NCBI GenBank assembly: GCA_004802725.1
Contig: SGPM01000465.1
Span: forward strand, 1 to 17,108
DNA: 17,108 nucleotides
From: Antrodiella citrinella
Lineage: Eukaryota; Basidiomycota; Agaricomycetes; Polyporales; Steccherinaceae
Direction: 5' to 3'
The position numbers and the translations under genes are program-made. Below are positions 1 to 8,440 of this stretch, one piece after another (positions within the stretch are counted from its first letter, which is position 1; the number at the start of each line of letters is the position of its first letter). The notes under the pieces are model-generated. The model worked only from the letters and a program-made list of their open reading frames with translations, did no database searches and had not been told where the DNA came from.

Positions 1-4
1 AATC

Positions 5-20
5 TGTTCACGCGTGAACA
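5..20. repeat. 16-bp perfect palindrome centred on ACGCGT
   Basis: TGTTCACGCGTGAACA equals its own reverse complement. The centre is ACGCGT, the MluI cell-cycle box core recognised by fungal MBF-type factors. A dimeric regulator site is possible, but no nearby gene start fits clearly, and one occurrence could be chance. Confidence 0.5.
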
Positions 21-141
21 TCTGCTGCTGATCTCGCCCCTTATCTTATCTTTTGGACGATCTTTTTCGCGGTGTACCAAGTTTTTGACCATTATTTACC
101 GTCTCATTCCAGGACCAATGTCAAGAACAGTTAATTACTAA

Positions 142-175
142 TAAGTAACTGGTAAGTAACTGACCAGTAAGTAAC
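142..175 (+). repeat. Three imperfect direct copies of TAAGTAAC
   Basis: TAAGTAAC occurs at 142-149, 153-160 and 168-175, with similar flanking bases (CTGG, CTGA, AGG). It is a short degenerate tandem repeat with no known role here. Confidence 0.55.
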
Positions 176-503
176 AGGCGGCTTTCTCACCGAGCCCTAT
201 TGCGTATGACCCGCGACTTGTCTCTCTCTGCCTAGAGGAGGGTAGCAGTTGCACCCTTTCATAAATTTGCACACTAAAGTGTGGCGAGAGTCGAGATCGA
301 AGTAAGCTGCGATCCTGGAACTTCGAGATCCTTCTCACTGACACACAAATACGTCTGCCAGTGACTGATGACTCGTGCTTTCCGCTTCGTTTGTAGCGCG
401 CGGTATGATAAGACTCTGACGGTACTAGACGCAAGAGAACAAGAGCTGCGACTTCATCGCAGTACGAGTACGGTGTTCGGCAAACCCCATGGTACGATTC
501 GAT

Positions 504-594
504 GCACTCGTCCGAAGTGCTATATACTCTGCACTCGTCCCGAGTCCGCCCAACTAACGACGTTGTTGAGCGAATCCCACAGTGCTATATACTC
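504..594 (+). repeat. Interleaved short direct repeats with TATATA cores
   Basis: GCACTCGTCC occurs at 504-513 and 531-540, and AGTGCTATATACTC at 516-529 and 581-594. The arrangement suggests a partial local duplication upstream of the first gene. The TATATA core could serve as a TATA element, which the sequence alone cannot show. Confidence 0.5.
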
Positions 595-762
595 CACTTA
601 TCTCAGAGCTCGCAATCTCCTCTTCATGACATCAAATCCCTATGCTAGTTACTGTAACTACCCGACAGCGGCACCCTCCTAGTCTCCATCGCACCGCAGC
701 AGTCTCGCTTTGACCCACCACAACCCACGCAACCTCAGCCGATCTTGGGTCCTACGAGAGAG

Positions 763-1747
763 ATGTCGGACGAGCCGAATCCGATTCACTCGCCTGCGCC
801 TACTACCAGTGCGCTGAGGGCGCGTCCTGGGAGCTCGGTGGCAGTGGCGCGACTGGGACAGACTGATAGCAGGACGGGAGACAAGGCTCCCGCGCCGGCC
901 AAGCCCCCGCCTTTGAACACGTCGTCGTCGTTCAAGAGACAACGTGAGCTGAAAATCGTTGTCTCGTTTTCGTGGTCTGTCGTTGATAAGGTGCTTAGGG
1001 ACCCAGGAAGATCAGGATTAGACGGATGTGCAGTCGCGGAAGAAGGCTATGAAGGATTTGGTGCAGTCATGGATGGATCGCCTGCAGCTCATTAGCGTCA
1101 TCGTGCGTGTTTTTGTGTTTGTCTCATGGGCTGTGTGTATCTGCTCACGACCTCAATAGACTACGTTCTTCGCTGCGACGGAGGCACAGTTGCTCGGCAT
1201 CACCGTCCCATCCGACGACGGCACTCCGCTGAGGCCTGTTGAACAAGCAGCTAATGCAGGCTTGGCCGGCGCACTTGTCATCCATGTGTTTGCAGGTACG
1301 TGATGTTCGAAATTTCAGTGAATGGGATGTTGACTATTGTTTCTAATATAGCCATCCTATCCTTCTTCGCCGCGTTCTTCCTGATCCGCTACCGACTCCG
1401 CGAAGCCAAACGCGAAGAATCCAAAGTCGAAGAAGGCAGCCCCGAGAAATCCACCGACTCGCACAGCATCTTCTCCGCCAACCCACATCTCGATTCTCGA
1501 GCCCTTCGGGCCTTTCCACCGCGGCAACCCCCCGACTCATTTGCTGGAGAATTGCCACACGCTGTGTATGTGGCTGAGCGCGGTAGGGTTCGTGCTCGCG
1601 CTGGTGGGCGTGCTGTGCTTTGCGTGGGCGCGCCTGCCGCGGAGTGTCAGTATCTTCGCGTCGGTGTGTATGTGGGTGTGTCTGTTTGGGGGTGTGTTTG
1701 CGGTGGTCGAGTCGTATCGGAGGCCATTGCATCCTGCTATCAACTGA
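763..1747 (+). pseudogene. Multi-span membrane protein, copy A, with an in-frame stop and a frameshift
   Basis: This looks like a fungal membrane protein of unknown function; I do not know a named family. Model: exons 763-943, 999-1102, 1160-1295 and 1352-1747, with GT-AG introns. Exon 1 starts at ATG 763 and encodes a Pro/Ser-rich tail. Exons 2-4 encode the core, with WMDRLQLISVITTFFAATEA, a hydrophobic pair around HVFAAILSFFAAFFLIRY and a basic KR-rich loop. After a frame change near 1483 come two more hydrophobic segments (LENCHTLCMW onward) ending in HPAIN at 1747. Copy B downstream has the same exon 2 and 3 lengths (104 and 136 nt), which supports the splice sites. Two lesions are visible: TAG at 1019-1021 where B has CAG, and a net +1 (or -2) shift at about 1483-1500. 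A sequencing error could mimic the shift. The role is unknown; the protein is inferred to sit in a membrane. Confidence 0.7.
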
Positions 1748-2270
1748 TCTTGGCTGGCTCTCGTCCTGTTCTTCTTGCATCGTGATCGCGGACTTCTTTG
1801 CACTACGTATACCATTTCTTGCAAGACTGGAGTAACGACTTTCGTGTATCCTAATTCATCGTCTTGTTGCGCTCGGACTCACCATCTGCCATCTGAGCGC
1901 CACGCTTGGAGTCTTCCAGCGACATTGGGGACGATGGATCGTGTCAATAACTCCATCAGCTCCCCGACATGCTCGGTGAGCTTCTGTCTTGTGAGTGTTC
2001 TTCGTCATATCCTATGCTCATTCGAGTAACTCAACAGACCAGTCCGCAATTGCTTGGGCTAGTTGCCATGTCACGGTGTACTTGATCAATCCATCAAACA
2101 TTGTATGCTCCAAATGTTCTGCCTCGGCGAGCGCGACGCTTCGTTTGTGGCTTCTCGGAGTGGTGTCGCATCCGACTATACACCTCTCATATAATCAACT
2201 TACTCATAGGTGCATTACTAGTACTCAACCATCTTGTTTTTCCTCTACGTTCCTTTCGCTCTATACCACA
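1748..2270. other. Spacer between the tandem copies
   Basis: No gene is recognised. It presumably holds the 3' end of copy A and the promoter of copy B. A weak TATA-like CTATACAC at 2176-2183 lies about 90 nt before the ATG at 2271. Confidence 0.4.
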
Positions 2271-3260
2271 ATGTCCAATAATTTCAACAACCAACCAACA
2301 GCCGCCCGCAAACCTCTCGCTACGTTGGGAAACGGCTCTCCTACGACCCCGGTCCTGCATCGCGCTCCAACAATCCCGGAGATCCCGACCCCGCTGTTTC
2401 TCGAGACCGTCAAGCCGCTTGATAAGGGCGCAGACGTGTCACAGTATACCGCAGTGTGAGCCTGTTGAGCGGGCGCAGACTGTTCCGTTGACGATGGGAC
2501 GACCAAGGGGATGTGAGTTTACATGTCTTCTTGACGTGGTCTGAGGTATTGACGTTTGGTGCGCAGGGACCCAAGAGGATCAGGACCAGACTGATGCGGA
2601 GACGAGGAAGAAGGTTATGAAGGAGCTCGTACAGTCGTGGATGGATCGTCTGCAGCTTATAAGCGTTATTGTGCGTGTCGTGTCCGTTGATTGCCTCCAG
2701 CATCTCACTTAGCCTTTGAATCTTCTTCCAGACTACGTTCTTTGCTGCGACGGAAGCTCAGTTGCTTGGTATCACGACCCCCGGCCCAGACGATCCGAGT
2801 GAATCTCGGATCGAGCAAGCAGCTAACGCGGTATTAGCAGGATCTCTGGTCACCCACGTATTCGCCGGTACGTCTTCTCCCATTCACAAGCATGGGCCAT
2901 GTCGTTGTCAATGTCAAGCACGCTGACTTCCCATCGATAGCGATCCTGTCGTTCTTCGCAGCGTTTTTCCTCGTGCGGTACCGCCTGAACGAAGCGACAC
3001 GTGCCGAGCGCAAAGTCGAAGAAGGGCTCAAGCCCGGGGAGGTGCTCACGAGCGAGTACCACACGGTGTTCTCGTCGAACCCGCACCTGCTGGAGAATTG
3101 CCATACGTTATGTATGTGGCTGTGGGGTTTGTGTTGGCGTTGGGGGGGGGGTCGTTTTACGTGGGCGTTGTTGCCGGGGAGTGTGCGTACGGGGGTCCGT
3201 CGAGTCGCTATTGCATGTAATTGGGTCTCCGATCGTTGTTCTACGCCACTGTATACATGA
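2271..3260 (+). pseudogene. Multi-span membrane protein, copy B, with a damaged C-terminus
   Basis: This is a tandem paralogue of the gene at 763. The start ATG 2271 has A at -3. Conserved exons are 2567-2670 (QEDQD, then WMDRLQLISVI), 2732-2867 (TTFFAATEAQLLGIT, then THVFA) and 2941-3260 (AILSFFAAFFLVRYRLNEA, then NPHLLENCHTLCMW). Exon 1 reads 62 codons to a TGA at 2457. Reaching exon 2 in frame needs either a 1-nt change near 2452-2458, so that a second stretch ending at donor 2513 is read, or an unusual 43-nt intron at 2436-2478. The N-termini of the two copies are unrelated. In exon 4, a loop of about 18 residues present in A is missing, the third hydrophobic segment is partly out of frame around a run of ten G (3142-3151), and the last membrane segment of A is absent. 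The function is unknown, and it is probably decaying. Confidence 0.65.
3142..3151 (+). repeat. Run of ten G
   Basis: The homopolymer lies inside the third hydrophobic segment of membrane-protein copy B. It is the point where the frame returns to that of copy A, and it is a likely spot for slippage or a base-count error. Confidence 0.8.
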
Positions 3261-3629
3261 TGCTCTCAGCTCGAGCTCTTGGTTTGTATGTATGATGACC
3301 AGTTATTCCGGTGATTCCGTTCTCTCTCTCATGCCACACCGGCGCCGCGTTTTTCCAGGTGCACCCAGGTACAATTCCGTGAGGACGGTGTTGGGTAGCA
3401 TACGATCGGAGACACGGCACTGTGCTAAAATTTCATTTTCAGCGCCCCTTTCGACTCCGCGGTTTGTCGTCGTCGCACGCTAGCCCCCCTCGCTCCTCTT
3501 CTCCTCGTTCACGTCGTCTGCTCTCCTTTCCGAGGTCTGTTATCTCCCTAACTCCAGTCCCAAACGCTGACTCTCCCGTCTTTCCTTATCTAGGGAAGCT
3601 CATCCCGTACACAGTTCGACCGAGCTTTC
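3261..3629 (+). promoter_or_regulatory. Upstream region of the surface-sensor gene, with a possible 5' UTR intron
   Basis: From about 3430 the plus strand is strongly CT-rich, as in many fungal promoters and 5' leaders. GTCTGT at 3535, a CTGAC branch-like site near 3567 and a pyrimidine tract ending in CTAG at 3593 could mark a 59-nt intron in the 5' UTR. The donor is weak, so this is tentative. No other gene is seen. Confidence 0.3.
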
Positions 3630-5273
3630 ATGTCGAACGCTACCGCAACCCCGCCCTCGTCGGCTCTGTCGTCCCCGACAGACACCGACTCGGTCGCTTC
3701 GACACCAGTGAGCACACCCAGCAGTACGTCGCCGAGTGCAACCCCCACTTCTTCTTCTCCACCCTCCTCTTCAAGTGGGACACCCACGTCGAGTACGGCC
3801 TCTTCCTTTTCTGCATCCTCCTCTTCTCCCGCGTCCCAGGCGATATCCCCCTCGTCTTCACCGCCCACGTCTTCTCGCACTACTGGTGATTCATCGCTCC
3901 TCCATCCGTCGACGCACCACTGTCGCAAGCGACCTCCGATTCTACCTCGTCCAACACACCCACTCCCACCTCCTCTTTTCTCTCTGCTTCGTCTCTTCCG
4001 AGTGCAAACACGAGTACTGACTTGCTTTCTTTCTCTTCATCCTCTTTAGCTCCTTCTTCAGCACCGTCAACTCCTCCACCAAGTTCGTCACCACCGAGTT
4101 CTACGCCGTCTTCCACGCCGTCGAGTACTCCATCATCTACACCTCCGCCGTCTTCGGCTTCAGCCAGCTCCACACCCGATGCCTCATCTACGTTGGCCAG
4201 CAGCGCATCTGCATCCTCCGCTTCTCTCACATCCACACCATCTGCATCGGATACCACCACCCTTTCAACGTCCACTGGCACGTCCCTCTTTGTGTACGCA
4301 ACCTCCCCATCTTCTTCATTGCATGACACATCTCATCTTCCATTTTTATCAGCACGACTAACACTGCAGGCGTAGCCTTCACATCTACTGTTGTTGTCAC
4401 TGCAGTCGTCACACCTACGGTTAACCCCTCCACATCTGAACACACCCGAACCTCTTCCTCGAATGCCGGTGCCATCGCAGGGGGCGTCATTGGTGGTGTC
4501 GTCGGCCTCGCTGCCCTTATCCTGCTCTTCTGGTTCCTCCGGCGACGGTCGAGGCGTGAAGATTTCGACGGCAACTTCGATCCGGACAGGGTAGTAAGCG
4601 GCGGGCGCCCGGTACGGACGGGTTCGACCTCGCAGGTGATATCGCACCGTACGACTATACTCCTGGCGCGGGTGCCCCGGCTGGTACAGGTGGTGGGTAC
4701 GGCCAAGAGATGGCACAACACGGCGACTCTGCACCGTCTTTCCTCGGTGGGGGGGCTGGGGCTGCAGGTGTGGGCGCGGGCGCCGGACTCGCCGCAGGTG
4801 CCGCGGCCACGCATCGGACCGCGCCTTCCAGTGCGCCGTCTGCGTACTCGCAATCCGATCCGGCGCAGAGTCAGTATGCGGATTATGCTGCGTATGCAGG
4901 GTATGCCGCTAGCTCGCAAGGGCACGACTCTGTGACGAGCCCCACCAGTGCGGGTAGGAGCTTGTTTAGTGGACCTCCTGTCAACGACCATAGGCACCCG
5001 AGCCCTGGACCTTCGCTTGCGATGACCAACAATACGAACGATAACTCCACCAGCTCGTCGTCCGGTGCTGGTGCTGCCGGTGGACCCTCAGGCGGCCTCC
5101 TGGCGATCCCGAGCAATAAGGAGCGGGAGGCGCGCGGGCCTGGGTTCCATGTCGTGAACGATGTTGTCCAGCATCAGGATGGGGGCCGGCTCGATGCCAC
5201 CCCGGAGGACGATGAGCCGCAGCATACGGAGATTCCCCCAAGCTATGATTCCATTCCGAGAGAGCGGCGGTGA
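3630..5273 (+). CDS. Ser/Thr/Pro-rich single-pass membrane protein (Mid2/SKG6-like), apparent frameshift
   Basis: Likely a cell-surface or wall-associated protein with a glycosylated stalk. Exons are 3630-3885, 3930-4293 and 4353-5273; the introns are 44 and 59 nt. Residues 1 to about 240 are almost wholly Ser, Thr, Pro and Ala, including repeated SSTP units, and are inferred to be O-mannosylated. One membrane helix follows at about 247-269 (AIAGGVIGGVVGLAALILLF), then a basic stop RRRSRR, which predicts an outside N-terminus. The tail is Gly/Ala-rich and ends in PPSYDSIPRERR. There is no classical signal peptide, so the helix would act as anchor. Summed exons are 1541 nt, one short of a multiple of three. 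The membrane frame (FDPDRVVS) and the tail frame (GFDLAGDIAPYDYTPGAG) differ, so a base appears missing between 4591 and 4622. The start context is weak (T at -3). The family assignment rests on architecture, not on a diagnostic domain. Confidence 0.75.
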
Positions 5274-6069
5274 CGCGCGCGTTTAGAGTGCGTTATACTT
5301 TTCAACTGTTTTTAGCTCTTTTGTTTGCTTCTGACTAAAATGTGTGTATTGTATCATTGCGCATTCTTCACCCCTTCCGCCTCTTGCTCGTTCTTACTCT
5401 TACTCACCCTTACTCTATTATCCGTACGTAGTATGTATTAACGCTTCACGCCCCCATCCTCACGACGCTTTCACACTCACGGTTTCATGTCATATCCTCA
5501 CCCCGACCCCGCGATGCTTATACTTACCATCCCCCATCTCCTCTTACGATATGACTGCTCGTCAGCTTTTTTTCCCTGCAGTAAGTTACTTATGCATTGA
5601 TCATACGCACAACTTGTTTCTGTCTTCTCCGCAATGTTTAAGGACTCGCAGAGTTGTAGCCACATATACTAGCTATCCTTGCTTGAACTTGTTGGGGGTT
5701 CGTGTCTTCCCGTGTGCGGTGTGAATTGTGGCGGCCTCTTGGGGTGTTGCTACCGACTACAACACGGCGTCATGTCGCATGGTAGTTCAGTCCTCCACCT
5801 CTGATGGCCATACATGTTTGTATCCTTCTTTGAGCTTACATAGGTCTAGCGCCTCCGAGTCCTAGACTGCAGCTAGAACCAGAGATGGCCTGGCATGTAC
5901 TATTAATCTCACCCCAATGTTCATCCAGTATATATACCGTTCAAAACGCAGGCAAAACACGGTTCCGCGTAGATTCCGTGTGTTCGACGTCATCCGGACA
6001 TCTTATCTTCCACGCATTTTCAAGCTCTACCTAAGACTCCTCTCTCTCGTTCTTGCTACCACCACCGCA
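5274..6069. other. Intergenic: 3' flank of the sensor gene and promoter of the hydrolase
   Basis: No gene is recognised. The first third is presumably the 3' UTR of the upstream gene. The last 150 nt carry a TATA element and a CT-rich leader just before the ATG at 6070. Confidence 0.5.
5929..5936 (+). promoter_or_regulatory. TATA box candidate for the hydrolase gene
   Basis: TATATATA lies 134 nt upstream of the ATG at 6070 and is followed by a leader rich in C and T. Position and sequence suit a core promoter element. Confidence 0.5.
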
Positions 6070-7500
6070 ATGGCGGCAAATTCACGCAAAGTTCTTATGC
6101 TACATGGGTGAGTTCTCCTCCTGTTCACGCTGATAGCGTGTATTCAACGAGTGTTGTTCGGACAGATACGCGCAAAGTGGGACTGTATTCAGCAAGAGGG
6201 TCCGTCCGCACCATGCAATAGCACGGATCCGAGAGGATCATTGACTTGGATGTATGCATCCTACGTTGTACACAGATGGGCGCAGTGCGCAAGGCGTGTG
6301 GGAAGGACATCGACTTTGGTGAGTTACGCGTTCGGCTCCGTCCCCTCCACCACTTCCCAACTTCCAACCTTCCCCCTTTCATTGTCAAATATCACCGGCT
6401 TGGCACACCGACGATCCTCATCTTAAAACTTACACTTTCATTGTGACTGCACAGTGTTCCTGGACGCGCCACACGTGCTGTCCCCGGCGGACATAGCATC
6501 CTCGTTCAACACGCCCGAAGAGCTGGGAGCGCCGTCCGAAGCGGCCGAGGTCGATCCTGCGCTCCAGCCGCGAGGATGGTGGAAGGCCGATCCGGAGCGC
6601 AAGCAGACGATTGGGATTGACGCGAGCATTGCGTTGTTGAGGGACGTCCTGAAGAAGGACCACTACGAGGTGCGCAGTGCGTCTCCTCACGTGTTTAGGC
6701 TTTTATCACAGAGCCCGAGTGGAAGAGCTGATGTGTGATGTGGTTTTTTTTTTTGGGTTGTGGTGGTGATGGTGGGCTACAGGGCGTGTTCGGATTCAGG
6801 TGAGGTGTTACACCGATTGTATTGCGGCGATGCTGCGACTCTAAAGAGGCGTTTTACCTTTCACAGCCAGGGGGCATCGATGGCGGCCATGCTCGCTGCG
6901 CTCGTGAGTGCCACTGTCGATCCCTGCTTTTCGCAATGGGCTTCTTTTCTGACGCTGCCTACCTCTTTCTTCCTCTCTGTAGCTCGAGCATCCGCACGCT
7001 CGTCCCGACTTCCTCGTGGATGGCGAGGCGCCGCACCCACCTCTGTGTGTTCTCCGTCATACTACGCGATTTGCGGTGAGCTGATCCGTGAGATGTACCA
7101 TGCAGGAAATTCTGCATCGCGGTAGCAGGTTTCCGGCCAAAGGGCTCTGACGGCGACGCCGTGTTCGCGACGCCGTACGTCACGCCTACGGTCCACGTCC
7201 TCGGCAGGAACGACGTCATCGTCGTGGCGGAGCGGTCCAAGACGCTGCTCGACGCTCAGCCCACAAACGCGTCGAGTGGCACGACGGAGGTGCGTATTCC
7301 GCCACGGCGTATTGGCACTTTTGTTGTCGTTGACATGCATCGTCTGGTGCACAGGACACTTTGTTCCTTCCAAGGCAAACTGGAGATCCTTCTTCCGAGA
7401 GTACCTACGGGACCCCACGGGGGACGTTCCTTCTCCGGGACCTATCAGTGGTTCTCAGCCTGCTTCTGGGACTGCGACACCGGATACTATCGTACACTGA
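6070..7500 (+). CDS. FSH1-type serine hydrolase, apparent frameshift before the catalytic His
   Basis: An alpha/beta-hydrolase of the FSH1 (family of serine hydrolases, OVCA2-like) group, probably a cytosolic esterase; its substrate cannot be told. Exons: 6070-6107, 6166-6199, 6276-6318, 6455-6669, 6783-6799, 6867-6903, 6983-7044, 7106-7289 and 7355-7500. Family marks in order are KVLMLHGYAQSGTVFSKR at the N-terminus, DAPHVL, the nucleophile elbow GFSQG (Ser about 116), KFCIAVAGF, the acid in GRND (Asp about 185) and HDGGHFVPSK (His about 212). The exon sum is 776 nt, one short of a multiple of three. The frame up to ERSKTLLDAQ and the frame of RVEWHDGG differ, so one base seems missing at about 7257-7270. 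All splice junctions are GT-AG and keep the family sequence. The start has G at -3 and lies 134 nt after a TATA box. If the shift is real, the enzyme lacks its catalytic His. Confidence 0.85.
6744..6754 (+). repeat. Run of eleven T in hydrolase intron 4
   Basis: A T11 homopolymer inside the 113-nt intron 6670-6782. It may serve as the pyrimidine tract of that intron. Confidence 0.7.
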
Positions 7501-8440
7501 ACGAACGAAGCTGCTTCATTTCATCATGGCATTCAACGAAGGATTGGATTATAGAGCCCGTATTCCTAGGTTAGTTCACAGTGCATGTTTCGCGCGTTGC
7601 CGTGGTCACGCTCATCAGGTATACTATCAGACTTATCGTGTAGCAATGGATTCGATGGTTGTCTTCTCAGTGCGGATGAACGTGGGCAATGATAACTGGC
7701 GGAAGGCTCCTTGCTGGCAGGGCGTGAGCCACATTCACGATGACATATCCGAGAGAGGCGTGTCGATTGGAGGAGGACGTCCCTCCCGCGAGCTGGTTGT
7801 GCTCGGAGTCGGCCGTGACAATGTTGAATTTCAACAGGCTTCGCAATGTCCCTGGATATCGAAGGTCTATGATCGCGATATGAACATGTTTTATCGATTT
7901 TTAATCTCCGTCTGTGCACGGCGCGTGGCAAGTTGAAAGCTGAACATGACCTGGTGACCTGGGATGGACGATGGACAGATAAGGGATACGAACAAGCTTT
8001 TGCGTTGGTACACACGCCTTGAGAGCTTTCGTCAGAGAGTGCAGGCGTGCGTGAGTGGAATGCGTTCAGGACTGAAGTGGGGAGACCTTCGATGCTTCGG
8101 CGTCGCGTGGGGTGTTTCAAGTGTCCGTCGTCGAATAAAAGGACCTGGTAGAGGAGGGAGGGAGAGGTGGACCTCCTCCTCCTCGAACCTAGTAGTGCCA
8201 CCCAAAATGGTGATCAGCTTACCTAATCTCAGTGAGCCTTCCCGCGTCTAATAGTAGTGGACTGAGAGAGAGAGCAGCCTTTGGGCTTTGAAGCTCCTTC
8301 ATCTTTGCCAGGGCCATTTGAATGTCCCATTAATCTGCTAATTGACCCTCCTTTTCATTTCTATTCCAGCCGCTCTCCTCTGCTCCTCGACGCGTTCCTC
8401 TTCACCCCTCTTGCCACAAAACGCGTATCCAACGTCCATC
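7501..8440. other. Intergenic: hydrolase 3' flank and transportin promoter
   Basis: No gene is supported. A 211-codon minus-strand frame (8201-7566, beginning at GTG) and an overlapping plus-strand frame to 7936 are open, but they show no recognisable protein. The last 100 nt are CT-rich and contain two ACGCGT sites before the transportin start. Confidence 0.5.
8390..8426 (+). promoter_or_regulatory. Two ACGCGT (MCB-like) sites upstream of the transportin start
   Basis: ACGCGT occurs at 8390-8395 and again at 8421-8426, the second 14 nt before the ATG at 8441. In fungi this hexamer is the core of the MluI cell-cycle box bound by MBF. Their closeness to the start codon means they may lie in the transcribed leader, so a promoter role is uncertain. 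Confidence 0.3.

Larger units (their letters stand above)
1..762. other. Gene-free left flank, putative promoter region of the first membrane-protein copy
   Basis: I see no convincing gene here. The open frames on both strands lack a recognisable protein, splice structure or fungal codon pattern. The stretch holds a 16-bp palindrome (5-20), three copies of TAAGTAAC (142-175), a 27-nt spaced repeat of GCACTCGTCC (504 and 531) and two copies of AGTGCTATATACTC (516-529 and 581-594). The last pair contains TATATA-like cores about 245 and 180 nt upstream of the ATG at 763, so they could be TATA elements. That is inference only. Confidence 0.5.

Noticed and set aside
1..760. Transposon end or long terminal repeat at the left edge
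   Set aside because: The short repeats have no terminal inverted repeat, target-site duplication or transposase remnant within the window.
3620..4320. Long alternate-frame ORFs rich in Phe, Tyr, His and Ile across the Ser/Thr/Pro region, with nearly all codons ending in C
   Set aside because: Ser (TCN), Thr (ACN), Pro (CCN) and Ala (GCN) codons all have C in second place, so the neighbouring frame automatically gets C in third place and few stops. The pattern is a by-product of the low-complexity protein.
3590..4329. Minus-strand acidic, Val/Glu/Asp-rich ORFs opposite the surface sensor
   Set aside because: They are the reverse-complement shadow of the Ser/Thr/Pro-rich coding sequence, with no splice or family evidence.
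4591..4709. Possible 119-nt intron that would repair the frame in the surface sensor
   Set aside because: It would remove a coding-looking tail stretch (GFDLAGDIAPYDYTPGAG through GYGQE) and uses an acceptor with no pyrimidine tract. A one-base error or mutation is the simpler reading.
7566..8201. Minus-strand frame of 211 codons in the hydrolase-transportin spacer
   Set aside because: It begins at GTG rather than ATG, is rich in Arg and Ser, resembles no family I know and overlaps an equally open plus-strand frame.
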